64,000 nucleotides of DNA, from contig CAJSYZ010000004.1 of the NCBI GenBank assembly GCA_910574455.1, forward strand, positions 3,163,528 to 3,227,527. The letters run 5' to 3'. The notes under the pieces were generated by a model that made no database searches, was not told where the DNA came from, and saw nothing but the letters and a program-made list of their open reading frames with translations. Origin of the DNA: Trichaptum fuscoviolaceum (taxonomy: Eukaryota > Basidiomycota > Agaricomycetes > Hymenochaetales > Trichaptaceae). Of the stretch, positions 32,828-41,740 are shown piece after piece. Position 1 is the first letter of the stretch, and each line of letters begins with the position of its first letter. The position numbers were made by a program, and so were the translations under genes.

Positions 32828-34252
32828 TCAAGTGAGATGATGGAGTCTTTTATAGGCTTTGAGGATGGTCTGTGCGTTCCGAAGATGTGACTCGGGTTCC
32901 CATGAGTTTCCAGAAGTGGGGTAACCTTTCCATTTTATAAGATATTGTCGCCTGGTGCCATTCCCATGGTGGGCTCGGATGGCTTCTACTTCGAATTGTT
33001 CTTGTCCTTCGATTAGATCAGGTGGGGGGTTACTGTGGGGTGGTCCATATGCTTCCGTCTCAGTGTATCTCACGAGAAGCGCAGCGTGGAATACTGGGTG
33101 TATCTTCCATTTAGTCCGTGAGAGATCCAATTCATAGACGAGTGGAGATAAGACTTTCTTGATCTTGAAGGGACCATCGCGTTTTTCTTTGAACTTTTGC
33201 GATAAACCGGGAATTCGAAGGTTCTTTGAGTCTAGCCAAACTTTGTCTCCTTTGTTGAATGGTTTGAAGTTTCGGAAAGTGCGTTCTTTCATTACCATAG
33301 CAGCGACTGAATGAGCTGCTAAGGCTTCTGATCGATGTACTGTGAGGTTGGCAAGTCGTTGTGATACGGATGGGACGTTTGATTTCGGATATTTCAGGGG
33401 TAGTGGAATGGGGTCGTATCCCATGAGAAGCGAGAAAGGGGTTCTCTTGGTGACAGCGTGGGCACGGTTATTATGGGCGAATTCAATGTTGGGAATGTGT
33501 CTAGACCAGTTCTCAGGTTCCGCAGTACAATAGATCCGGAGGTATACTTCGATCTCTTGATTGGTCCGTTCGGCTTGTCCATCGGTTTGAGGGTGGTAAG
33601 CGGTGGACATAGACGACTTGATTCCTATGATCTTGCAGAGTTCTTGGAATGCTTTAGAAGCAAATTGGGGTCCTCTGTCGGATATAATGCGTATCGGAAG
33701 TCCAAATCGTCGATATACATTGTCGAAGTATAGTTGTGCCGTTTCGATTGCGTCTACTGTCTTTTCGCATGGAATGAGGACAATGGCTTTGGAGCAATCG
33801 TGATCAATGACTAATAGAAGTGTGTCATAGCCATGTGACATTGGTAAATCGGTGATGAAGTCCATATTGACGTGGGAGAATGGAAACGAGTGTTTGTCGG
33901 CGGCGATAGGCATTAGTGGTGGAGCGGTTGGATGGTGATTGACTTTCATTTGTTGACATAGTGCGCATCCATGGACATAATCGGACACAAACTTCTGCAT
34001 CCTGGGCCAGTAATACGTCCTTCGGACCTGTTCCAGAGTGTTGAATATGCCAGGGTGCGCTCGAACTGGTATATCATGGTGAAGTCGGAGAATAGTGCGC
34101 TTTAATTCGAGGTTGTCCGGAATATAGATGCGATTTTTGAAGTAAAGGATGCCGTCATCATCGAAAAACCAGTCTTTGAGGGCGGTTCGGGCAGGTGGTA
34201 GTTTCTTCTTTAGCTGGGCAATGGTGTTTGTGAGGAATTCATCTTTCTTCAT
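32828..34252 (-). CDS. Chromovirus integrase with chromodomain
   Basis: N-terminal HHCC zinc domain (HHDIPVRAHPGIFNTLEQ to HGCALCQQMK), DDE core with Asp in VNMDFITDLP and LLLVIDHD, ISDRGPQFAS, then YHPQTDGQAERTNQEIE with the catalytic Glu, a C-terminal DNA-binding domain, and at the end a chromodomain (RRQYLIKWKGYPTSGNSWEP). The chromodomain should steer integration by binding modified histones. The apparent ATG at 34252 overlaps the pol stop (ATGA), but the same frame stays open upstream over an acidic linker (SEDEEEEDYESDDDLPD), so this is really the C-terminal half of pol separated by a frameshift near 34416. Confidence 0.93.
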   Translation of the reverse strand: MKKDEFLTNTIAQLKKKLPPARTALKDWFFDDDGILYFKNRIYIPDNLELKRTILRLHHDIPVRAHPGIFNTLEQVRRTYYWPRMQKFVSDYVHGCALCQQMKVNHHPTAPPLMPIAADKHSFPFSHVNMDFITDLPMSHGYDTLLLVIDHDCSKAIVLIPCEKTVDAIETAQLYFDNVYRRFGLPIRIISDRGPQFASKAFQELCKIIGIKSSMSTAYHPQTDGQAERTNQEIEVYLRIYCTAEPENWSRHIPNIEFAHNNRAHAVTKRTPFSLLMGYDPIPLPLKYPKSNVPSVSQRLANLTVHRSEALAAHSVAAMVMKERTFRNFKPFNKGDKVWLDSKNLRIPGLSQKFKEKRDGPFKIKKVLSPLVYELDLSRTKWKIHPVFHAALLVRYTETEAYGPPHSNPPPDLIEGQEQFEVEAIRAHHGNGTRRQYLIKWKGYPTSGNSWEPESHLRNAQTILKAYKRLHHLT

Positions 34253-36312
34253 CGATTCTTTGATGGATTTTGTGAGGCTATCTGTGTCTGGGAGGTCGTC
34301 ATCGGATTCGTAGTCTTCTTCTTCTTCGTCTTCAGAATTTTCTTGATCCTTCTGTTCCTGAAGAGTGAAATGAATAGGTCCTTCGGAAGCATAATCGATG
34401 ATTCGTTGAGATTCTCCCCCTGTTTAACATGGTCCGCCCGGCGGGATAGAAGATCGGATTGAATCATTTGTTTGCCGGGGACATGTGTGATATGAAGGTC
34501 GAATTGTGATAGCAACAGATGCCATCGTGCTTGACGGGGTGAGAGTCGTCGGGCTTCTCGCCAGTAGGTAAGGTTGCGATGATCACACCAAAGTGTAACA
34601 GGGTGTGGGGATCCAAGGAGATAGTGTTTCCAAGTGATGAGGGCACGGATAATTGCCAATAGTTCGCGATCGTAGATCTCGTAGTTCCGTTCAGCAGAGT
34701 TTAGTGATTGCGAAATATAACCGATTGGCTTGAGAACACCGTTGTCATCATGTTGACGAAGGACTGCTCCGGTTGCAACTTTGGAAGCATCAGTTTCAAG
34801 GAAGAAGGGATTGTGCGGGTTGGGCATGAGAAGTAACGGATGTTGAGTGAACGCGGCCTTGAGATCATCGAATGATTTTTGTTCTACTTCAGTCCATTTG
34901 AAAGGTTGATCTTTGCGTTTGAGGTTGTCCAAGGGTTTGGTGATTTCGGCGTAGTGTGGAATGAAACGGCGGTAGAAGTTGGTGAATCCAGTGAATGAAC
35001 GGATATCTTTGACGTTAGTCGGAGTGGGCCATTTAGTGATTCCTTCGATTTTTGTTGGGTCGGTTTGGATGTGATTAGGTGTAATAATGAGTCCAAGATA
35101 GGGTAGTTTCTGCGTATGAAAGAAGCATTTGGTGGGCTTGAAGTAGAGGTCGTTCTTTTCAAGGATAGTGAAGGCACGTCGTGCTCGAGATATGAGTTCC
35201 GGTAAGGTTGGGGCATGTATGAGGATGTCGTCCATGTAAACCAAGAGATGGTTTAGAAGGATTTCTTCGCCAAGAATATCATTCATAAAGTGTTGAAAGG
35301 TAGCAGGTGAGTTGCATAGGCCGAAAAACATAACTGTTGGTTCGAAAAGTCCTCGTTGAGTGGTAAATGCGGCTTTCCATTGATCTCCATCCTTGATGCG
35401 GATGTTGTTGTATCCCCATCGGATGTCTAGGGCGATGAAGTAGTGAGATCCATGTAACTTGTCTAATAGATCCTGGACAAGTGGTAATGGGTACGCATTC
35501 TTGATGGTTCCATTGTTGAGGTAACGGTAATCTTGAACGGGTCGTAAGGTACCGTCTTTCTTGTCAACGAAAAAGAGAGGGGATGCCATAGGTGACTTCG
35601 AAGGTCTGATATATCCATTCTTGAGGTTCTCATCGATGAAGGCATCGAGAGCAGCTTGTTGCGGAAGTGAGAGTGGATAAGGTGAATGTCGTTTAGGAAT
35701 AAAGTCGGGTTTGAGATCAATTGCATGGTCGTATGGGCGACTTGGAGGAAAGCGATGTGCTTTTTCTTCGTCAAAAAGGGATAGGAATTGGTGATATTGA
35801 TGGGGTACCAAGGCAGTAAGTGGTTTAGCGGGTTGGAGTCCTTTTCGAGCTTGTTGCGCAAGTTGTGTTGAGATATTAACGCGATTGAGCTGTATTGATC
35901 CAGTTTCCCAGTCGATTTTGGGTTGGTATTTCTTGAACCATGGTAGTCCGAAAATGAAGTTCTCTTTTCCAAGGGTGGTAACATAGAATCGCATAGCATA
36001 GTGGGCATTTCCGAGTTTGACACGAAGGGGAGCATAAGATGTGATGTGTCCGGCATTGTTGAATGTTCCGTCAACATTGCGTGGTCGAAGTGATTGTCGT
36101 AATTTGATAGTTTTGATCTGGAGATTTTCTACAAGTGTTTTGTCAATGAATAGACCTTCTGCTCCGGTATCGAGTAAGGCAGTGGCTTTGTGGGTTTTCT
36201 GGTTATATAGGAACGTGATTGGGATTCGTAAGGCGTGATTGTCGTTAATTGAATTGATGAGCAGCCTGATGTTCAACGAGAGAGAGGGCTGCGGAAGCTC
36301 TTCGTTGTTCAA
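34249..36312 (-). CDS. Chromovirus Pol: protease, reverse transcriptase, RNase H
   Basis: Protease active site ALLDTGAEGLF, reverse transcriptase with LRPVQDYRYLN, FIALDIRWGYNNI, FFGLCNSPATFQ and YMDDILIH, then RNase H (FFLETDASKVATGAVL, NYEIYDRELLAII). The frame begins at 36312 in the -1 frame relative to gag, with no ATG, matching a gag-pol ribosomal frameshift. About 60 codons before its stop the frame leaves the true one: a C5 run at 34416..34420 (G5 in sense) is one base short of restoring continuity with the acidic linker and integrase. The last residues of this frame (after about HVKQGEN) are therefore out-of-frame. Confidence 0.93.
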   Translation of the reverse strand: MNNEELPQPSLSLNIRLLINSINDNHALRIPITFLYNQKTHKATALLDTGAEGLFIDKTLVENLQIKTIKLRQSLRPRNVDGTFNNAGHITSYAPLRVKLGNAHYAMRFYVTTLGKENFIFGLPWFKKYQPKIDWETGSIQLNRVNISTQLAQQARKGLQPAKPLTALVPHQYHQFLSLFDEEKAHRFPPSRPYDHAIDLKPDFIPKRHSPYPLSLPQQAALDAFIDENLKNGYIRPSKSPMASPLFFVDKKDGTLRPVQDYRYLNNGTIKNAYPLPLVQDLLDKLHGSHYFIALDIRWGYNNIRIKDGDQWKAAFTTQRGLFEPTVMFFGLCNSPATFQHFMNDILGEEILLNHLLVYMDDILIHAPTLPELISRARRAFTILEKNDLYFKPTKCFFHTQKLPYLGLIITPNHIQTDPTKIEGITKWPTPTNVKDIRSFTGFTNFYRRFIPHYAEITKPLDNLKRKDQPFKWTEVEQKSFDDLKAAFTQHPLLLMPNPHNPFFLETDASKVATGAVLRQHDDNGVLKPIGYISQSLNSAERNYEIYDRELLAIIRALITWKHYLLGSPHPVTLWCDHRNLTYWREARRLSPRQARWHLLLSQFDLHITHVPGKQMIQSDLLSRRADHVKQGENLNESSIMLPKDLFISLFRNRRIKKILKTKKKKTTNPMTTSQTQIASQNPSKNR

Positions 36313-36318
36313 AAATTT
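36309..36318 (-). promoter_or_regulatory. Gag-pol -1 frameshift site
   Basis: In sense the last gag codons are GGA AAT TTT TGA. The heptamer A-AAT-TTT (plus strand 36312..36318) is a canonical X-XXY-YYZ slippery site in the correct phase, immediately before the gag stop, and a -1 slip there enters the pol frame directly. Confidence 0.8.
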
Positions 36319-37691
36319 CCTTCTTCAACTCGATCGAAGACCTGGTTGACTGCGTCATCATCAAGGCCAATAAGGAGTTGTTGAATCTGTGCGGCGCGAT
36401 CTTCGGCTGAGAGTTCGCCTTGATCTTGGTCTTCGTTCTCGGGTTCCGAGTATTCGTTTTGATCATCAGCTGAAGTCAATTGGCGCATATTTTTGGACCT
36501 TGGTGTTCGTGAGTTGGGCCATCGAGTCTTTGAGGTACGTTTGGGATGAGGTTTGGGACACTTGGCGGTGCGATGTCCGGGTTGATGACAATTGAAGCAA
36601 AGGTTTTCCTTCATATGACGTTGGAATTCTTCAGTCGAAAGTCGTGATATAAAGAAGCTGTAGATGGCTAGGTCGACCAATTCTTCTATATCATCGTTGT
36701 CATTGGAAGGCAATGTTTCATTTGTGTCATTTGTGTCATTTGAGATGGCTCGAATCTGACGATTGTATTGTCGCATAGGTCGTCGTTTGAAGCGGTTCTC
36801 TCCGGAATAGGATTGATGGGGTTGGGATTCCATTGAACGAGCTATCTTGTAATTGGTGTCCAGTCGAGTGGCAAGCGAAAACCAATCTTCCATGTTGGTA
36901 GGCTGTGGACTACATGCAAGTAGTTTCATTCGAAGGTTGTCATTGAGTCCCATCCAGAATGCATTGCGTTGGGAAAGGTACTCTGTGATACGAGCCTGCA
37001 TGATGAGTGTTTTGAATTTGAGAATGTAGTCTTCAATAGATCCTCGCTGTCTGAGCTTGGCAAGTTCCATGGTAGCCTTGATTGTGAGTTCGGATGTGAT
37101 GAAAGTGCGGTGGAATTCCGCAAGGAATTCTTCAAATGTGTCGGTTTCAAAACGTCCGCTGGCCATGTATTGCATTGCAAAGGGTCGGGATCCGCGAAGA
37201 CTGCAATGGGCAAGCACAAATTCGATGCATAGCTCATCTGTGTCATAGATGTGTCGGTTGGCTCGTAGGTGGATTTGGACTTGGAGTAAAAAGCGATCAG
37301 CATCTTCTTGGGTTCCGTCGAAAGGTTGGATTTTAGCCATGGTTATGGGCCGATCGTGTGCAGGTCCATCTCCTTGATTGTTATTGTCTGCTGCTCCTCC
37401 ACCTCCAGCTCCTCCGCCTCCTCCTCCTCCTTCATCGTCTCCTCCTCCTCCTCCGTTGTCATTCGGGTTTCCTCCGGGTGGTCCTTCTCCTCCTCCTCCA
37501 TCATCTCCTGCGGGTGGTTCACCAAATCCCCATCCTCTCCATGCAGGATTTTGTCGGCCTCCTCTGCCTCCTCTGCCTCCTCTGCCTCGACCTTGGAGAT
37601 GTCTTAAGTGGAAGAAGGTACTGATACTTTCTTCTCCAGGTGGGGGTCGGAACATTGAGCGGGTAGTTTCCGTGACAGTTTGGGTAGCCAT
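36309..37691 (-). CDS. Chromovirus Gag
   Basis: 460 codons from ATG 37691. The N-terminal third is extremely Gly-rich (RGRGGRGGRGGRQ and long Gly/Asp runs), followed by a retrotransposon-gag capsid domain (ITMAKIQPFDGTQEDADRFL to YILKFKTLIMQARI), and a nucleocapsid CCHC knuckle CFNCHQPGHRTAKC near residue 370. It ends in an acidic helix (RAAQIQQLLIGLDDDAVNQV). Structural protein of the cytoplasmic particle; the knuckle packages RNA. Confidence 0.93.
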   Translation of the reverse strand: MATQTVTETTRSMFRPPPGEESISTFFHLRHLQGRGRGGRGGRGGRQNPAWRGWGFGEPPAGDDGGGGEGPPGGNPNDNGGGGGDDEGGGGGGGAGGGGAADNNNQGDGPAHDRPITMAKIQPFDGTQEDADRFLLQVQIHLRANRHIYDTDELCIEFVLAHCSLRGSRPFAMQYMASGRFETDTFEEFLAEFHRTFITSELTIKATMELAKLRQRGSIEDYILKFKTLIMQARITEYLSQRNAFWMGLNDNLRMKLLACSPQPTNMEDWFSLATRLDTNYKIARSMESQPHQSYSGENRFKRRPMRQYNRQIRAISNDTNDTNETLPSNDNDDIEELVDLAIYSFFISRLSTEEFQRHMKENLCFNCHQPGHRTAKCPKPHPKRTSKTRWPNSRTPRSKNMRQLTSADDQNEYSEPENEDQDQGELSAEDRAAQIQQLLIGLDDDAVNQVFDRVEEGNF

Positions 37692-37857
37692 AGTACTAAT
37701 GGATAGAGGTTCGATGTGAGGGCGGGTGTAAGAGAGATATGGTTTTGGTGGGATAGGTGGAAGTATGGATGCTTGACGTGAGGGAGTAGGAGTTTCTGGA
37801 GCAATGGAGCTGCCTGATTGAGAGGATCGTCTGGAGGATCGTCTGAAGAGGGTTTGA

Positions 37858-38590
37858 TCAAGAGATCCGTGAGTGGGTGAGTTTGAAACGAGATCGATGG
37901 GAGTTGCTGGGTTGAGGGTCGGAAGTGGAAGTTGGTTGGGGTTCTTGTGGTGGTTGTGGTAGTAGGTCGGGGTGTCGGCGGTAGTACTCTTCTCTAAGCT
38001 CTTTCCAATTTGGAGTGTGACCTTCGTATATTTCTCGTAGCTCTGGGCCGAGTGTATGAGCTACTACCCAAGAATCAGCAGTTGGGTTGTAGATCCAAGG
38101 GGTTTCGGTAGGTTCTCCGTTGGCGTCGGGAAGATGGAAGTATTGTGTTTCTTCGTTGAAGATAAGAGTGGTTGGGAACGGTGGTAGTGGGGGTTGAATG
38201 TGTTTGAACTCTCCTGCTAGACTTCGACGAGCAAGGTCTTCCCAGTTGGGGGTATGAGTGATGAAGTTTTGTCGAGCTTCTTCAGCAGAGTTGGCTTCGA
38301 TTGGGGTCCACCGTTGTAGTAGTTGATTGTATGACCACGATCGATAAGTTTTGTTACCAATTCTATAGTAGAAGAAGTTCTTTTCGGTGTCAAAGAAGAG
38401 TCGATTGTGTGGTGGTGGAGCGTCTGGATACTGAGGAACGGTAGTCTGTGTAGGTATTGGTTCTTCAGTGGTTTTCGAAGTAGTTTCTTTGTTAGTTTTG
38501 CCTGTTGTAGTAGATGAGGCTGTGTTTCGAGCCGTCTGTTTGCCTTTGTTCGCCGTGGTGATTAATCGGTTCCGGATTGATATCCGTAAC
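37858..38590 (-). CDS. Chromovirus leader ORF C
   Basis: Open in the minus strand from about 38590 to TGA 37858, between the leader ORF B and gag. No ATG at its left limit. Contains two similar units, one with FFDTEKNFFYYRIGNKTY and THTPNWEDLARR, the other with FNEETQYFHLPDA and GHTPNWKELREEYY, so an internal duplication. It overlaps ORF B in a different frame, which suggests one ancestral reading frame broken by small indels, or frameshifting. Function unknown. Confidence 0.5.
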
Positions 38591-39170
38591 TGTCTGAATC
38601 GTAGTTTGTAAGGGTGTAGTCCGTAACACTAGCAATGTGAGGTGAATCTTCCGGGGGGTCAATCGGTGGTGCAAGATAGTTATGAACTATGTTTTGCGGA
38701 GTGGGTTGGTGGTGTTGACAACTACACTGATAGATGTAGTGGTTGACGTCTTCGCTGATACTATTCCAACAGAAGTGTCGGTTTACAAAGCGAGCAGTTT
38801 CAGCTTCAGTGCGATGAAGTTGTTCTCCGTGGTTGTCAAAGTGGACGTAGTTTATAAAGAATCGGCGTAGGTGAGTTTCTCGAGGGATGAATAATCGGGT
38901 ATGGTTCCAGAGGAGTCCGTATTTGAAGATCCAAGGTTGGTGGTTGTCGCGTGAGTACTGCAGGTATCCAACTGTTTGGGTGTAATTGTAATACCGGTCG
39001 TCGAGTATAGTTCGGATTTGGTTTAGGATGTCGTCGAACTCTTCGGCAAAAGCGAGGAATCGGTTTCGGATGAGGTCTCTGGTTGAGTAGATGGGATCGT
39101 CAAGGGCTGGAAGAGATAGGGTGTCCGCCACGATTGTGGTAGTGTGTAGTGTATGCGTAAAAGTCGGCAA
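38562..39170 (-). CDS. Chromovirus leader ORF B with integrase-like zinc domain
   Basis: About 200 codons, no clear ATG at the left limit. The middle reads GLLWNHTRLFIPRETHLRRF, then VHFDNHGEQLH, then FCWNSISEDVNHYIYQCSC, which follows the layout of an integrase H2C2 zinc-binding domain (compare RRTYYWPRMQKFVSDYVHGC in the true integrase of this element). The last cysteines are C-x-C instead of C-x2-C. It sits upstream of gag, far from pol, so it would be a second, separate H2C2-like module. Frame breaks at both ends (ORF A and ORF C overlap it). Confidence 0.5.
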   Translation of the reverse strand: MPTFTHTLHTTTIVADTLSLPALDDPIYSTRDLIRNRFLAFAEEFDDILNQIRTILDDRYYNYTQTVGYLQYSRDNHQPWIFKYGLLWNHTRLFIPRETHLRRFFINYVHFDNHGEQLHRTEAETARFVNRHFCWNSISEDVNHYIYQCSCQHHQPTPQNIVHNYLAPPIDPPEDSPHIASVTDYTLTNYDSDSYGYQSGTD

Positions 39171-39442
39171 TCGTCTCCACAGATATGGACTAGTCGGATT
39201 CGATCAGGGAGAAACTCTTCTAGATAGAAGAATGCGTTGGGGTTGGTGTGGTAGATGAAGAAGATAGAGTCGGGTTGGACGATTAGACTGGCAGTTTTTG
39301 TGATGGACCAAACTGTATCGTCACAATACTTTGTGAAGCTGTATGTGTCGAATTGATAACAGTTGGCTACGGAGTATTGGACTTGGTATATGTGTCTTCC
39401 TGCGTTGTCAAGTTGGTTGGTGTCGGTGTGGGTAAGAAGCAA
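39023..39442 (-). CDS. Chromovirus leader ORF A
   Basis: 140 codons, first ORF after the 5' LTR in sense. Aromatic-rich globular-looking sequence (YQFDTYSFTKYCDDTVW, DSIFFIYHTNPNAFFYLEEF, RLVHICGDDC). Overlaps ORF B by about 150 nt in another frame. No family recognised; probably the N-terminal part of the same leader protein. Confidence 0.45.
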   Translation of the reverse strand: MLLTHTDTNQLDNAGRHIYQVQYSVANCYQFDTYSFTKYCDDTVWSITKTASLIVQPDSIFFIYHTNPNAFFYLEEFLPDRIRLVHICGDDCRLLRIHYTLPQSWRTPYLFQPLTIPSTQPETSSETDSSLLPKSSTTS

Positions 39443-40061
39443 AGCGTTTTGTGGGATAGAGGGTGCCGTGATGGATAGATGTTATGACGTAAAGTGAAGT
39501 GGTTTTCTGTTTGACCTTTGTTTAGCCTTGAGGGTCGTCAAGCGATAACGTTATGAGATGATCGACGGTAGGGCAGTGTTTGTGATGCTTTGTTCGATGT
39601 TAACAGATGAACTGTTCTTCGATTTCTGGATCGGTCTCCCTTCGATTTCTGGATCGGTCTCCCTTCGCTATTTCCAAGCGGCACGTCTGCGAGTTATGCT
39701 CGTTGTCCAATAGGCGTCCCAAAGACTAGGCTAGCAGCTTTATGCCTTCTTTGCAGGTACTGAGTCCTCTTCCTGTGTGCACAGCTACGGTCCCGTTTGG
39801 TATGACAGAAGTTGGTTCCCTTGTAACGCTACTGTCCGGGGTTTAATCAACCAATGAGCTGGAGCGGTTTTCTTAATCTTCGGATCGCGACTCTCGAAGT
39901 TTTCCTTGGCCTCCCTCTTGCAATCGATGAGCACCTTGCTACACTGAAGGGATTACCTCGAGCGGATATTCTTCTGGACTAGATGGGTTTACAACTGGTT
40001 AGTAGTATGTGGAGCGAGGCTCAACACTGAGTCGTAAAGACGGATGTCTTCGACGGTAGAT

Positions 40062-40072
40062 AAGTTCGATCT
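40062..40072 (-). promoter_or_regulatory. Self-complementary primer-binding site of chromovirus
   Basis: Three bases inside the 5' LTR border, sense AGATCGAACTT. It is perfectly complementary to AAGTTCGATCT in the LTR (plus strand 40245..40255), which lies 35 nt downstream of a TATATAAA box (40283..40290), that is, at the expected RNA 5' end. No TGG-starting tRNA site is present. This is the arrangement used by self-priming Tf1/sushi-type elements. Confidence 0.65.
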
Positions 40073-40075
40073 AAT

Positions 40076-40541
40076 TGTTACGTCTCAACTTACGGTCTCG
40101 TATAGTTGGGGAACGCAACGTTAAGTTGCTCAGTGATAGCGGAGCTAGGGCTCGCACTAAGTGTTGTATGGACAAAGGCCTACGATGTAGAGTAGAGAGA
40201 AACAGATGTATAGCAGAGACTAGAGACGGGGGGTTTGACAAAGGAGATCGAACTTAGAGTTCGATCATGCTAAGTACAGGGGTTTATATACTGTAGCTGC
40301 GGAGCAAGGGTACATCGGAAGATGAGTAAGAAGAGAACAATAAGAAAGTAGACGATAGGCTACTAATAATAGTGTGAGAGCGGTGGGCAGAGGGTTAGGG
40401 CAAAGGGTACATGTGTAACATCGGGATTGGCTGAGGGTTGAGGGTTACATCGGAGGATGACTGAGCAAGACAAGAATAGAAACAAATAGGGCAAAGGGTT
40501 CGGAGTAATGGGGGCCGCTGACATAGTAAGAAAACGTAACA
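40076..40541 (-). repeat. 5' LTR of chromovirus (right copy)
   Basis: 466 bp, same as the left LTR except one missing A near 40155. In sense it contains TATATAAA and, 35 nt on, the inferred transcription start inside a 9-bp inverted repeat (GATCGAACT-CTA-AGTTCGATC). Confidence 0.93.
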
Positions 40542-41345
40542 ATCAGAGAAGGTATGTACATGAAGTGCCACACATCGACTGAAAGTTTAACCTCTCTTTC
40601 TGAATCAGTGGTGCGCTGACCGTGGTAACCACTCTCGTCGCGACAATTTCCTCTATTGTGTCCCTGGCTTGGGCAGATCATCGTTGATCCATGCCCTTGC
40701 TGGCGCGCTCATGCTCGACATTCTCGCCATCTCACGTTCCGCTTTTTGGATGAACGATGTGACATTGTCGTCGCTTATGGGCCGTGTGCCTGCCCCGTGT
40801 ATTGTCCTTCTCGAGGACCTTGACGCTGCATTCACTCGCTCAACTTCGCGCGACGGGTCCTCAACCTGTGTTCCTGGTGGTAAGAAGAAGAGCTCTTTGT
40901 TGTCCGACAACAAGGATAAGATGACGATGATGACGACAATGAAGAAATTGGCAAGAAGAAGAAAAGCAAGAAATATGACACTCTATCCGACGTGAACACG
41001 CTCTCTCTTTCTGGCCTTCTTAATGCACTTGATGGTGTCGCCGCTGCTGTTGGCCGCTTCCTCGTCCCGTCGCAGCGACGAACCATCTTGAGCGTTTCGA
41101 CCCCGCGCTCTCGCACCCCGGTGGTATGGATGTTTGGATCGAGTTCAAAAGCGCAAGCCCTAGGCAGGCTCAAGCGCTCTTCTGCGATTCTTCCTGTACG
41201 CGGACGTCAAGAAGCCCGAGATCACCAAACGCGAAGGCGAGCTCGATGGGATCAGCCTCCCCACCCCACCCCATCCTCTGGATCGATTTCGGAAATTCCG
41301 GTGTCGGTATTTGCGTCCGATGCCTCGAGTACCGCAACCTTGAGC
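40542..41345 (+). pseudogene. BCS1-like AAA ATPase, 3' remnant
   Basis: After the target duplication AGAAG, a 57-bp intron (40552..40608) leads to WCADRGNHSRRDNFLY, then the Walker A region CVPGLGRSSLIHALAGAL, MGRVPAPCIVLLEDLDAAF (Walker B intact), and NTLSLSGLLNALDGV. BCS1-type ATPases remodel or translocate proteins at the mitochondrial inner membrane. Here Walker A has Lys replaced by Arg and the usual GTGK spacing altered. At least one frameshift separates LLNALDGVAAA from NHLERFDPALSHPG (between about 41055 and 41085), and another lies around 41200. With the retrotransposon insertion this is a dead gene. Confidence 0.8.
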
Positions 41346-41704
41346 TCGAGCTCATGATGAGAGGTGCGTCAAACAGTCTACCTGACGTTGGCAAAGCAGC
41401 TCACGACGCAAATTGCGAATTCATCAAACGGGAAAAAGTATTACTTCATCTTAGATATCGTTCAAGTAGTCATGTCCTATTCCTCGACAAACACCTCTGT
41501 GCCACCACCATTGCCGCCGAAACGGAGATCGCTCGGTTTCAATATGCAGAATAAGTCGATTATCGGCCGACAGCGCAATCCCCCCAGCTCTAAGGACAAG
41601 AAACGCTCCTTCATTTAAACTACTTCTTCCATAGCGGATTGGGATGCATTGATCCCATTTCCCACATTGGCATGGTTCCGGTTTCGAGTTGTATCCCAGC
41701 AATA
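41346..41704. other. Short open stretch, tail of an unknown gene
   Basis: Plus-strand frame ending at 41618 with VPPPLPPKRRSLGF and KDKKRSFI, compositionally like a real basic C-terminus. It may be the 3' end of the AAA gene or of a different gene interrupted by the adjoining KDZ transposon. No more can be said. Confidence 0.3.
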
Positions 41705-41740
41705 TCAGCTGGAAAAATTAATTTTTTGTGTCTATAGACA
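41705..41740 (+). repeat. Left terminal inverted repeat of KDZ transposon
   Basis: Pairs with 57579..57614 in inverted orientation, 28 of 36 positions identical, including the outer TGGAAAAATT block and the inner TATAGACA. Confidence 0.75.

Larger units (their letters stand above)
30842..40541 (-). mobile_element. Ty3-type chromovirus LTR retrotransposon, 9.7 kb, young
   Basis: Flanked by a perfect 5-bp target duplication ATCAG (30837..30841 and 40542..40546). The two LTRs (467 and 466 bp) differ by one inserted base as far as I can read, implying recent insertion. Sense is the minus strand: LTR, a 2.4 kb leader with extra ORFs, gag, pol (protease-RT-RNase H, then integrase plus chromodomain), two more ORFs, LTR. 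Pol order and the integrase C-terminal chromodomain define a Ty3 chromovirus. It is inserted in the AAA ATPase gene between codons for FLQS and EK. A one-base deletion in pol probably makes this copy defective. Confidence 0.95.

Noticed and set aside
37308..37719. Pro-, Leu- and Ser-rich frames on the plus strand
   Set aside because: Antisense shadows of the Gly-rich coding stretch of gag.
41346..41618. Plus-strand frame of 84 codons as an independent gene
   Set aside because: Ends plausibly but has no clear start, domain or splice context; kept only as an unassigned stretch.
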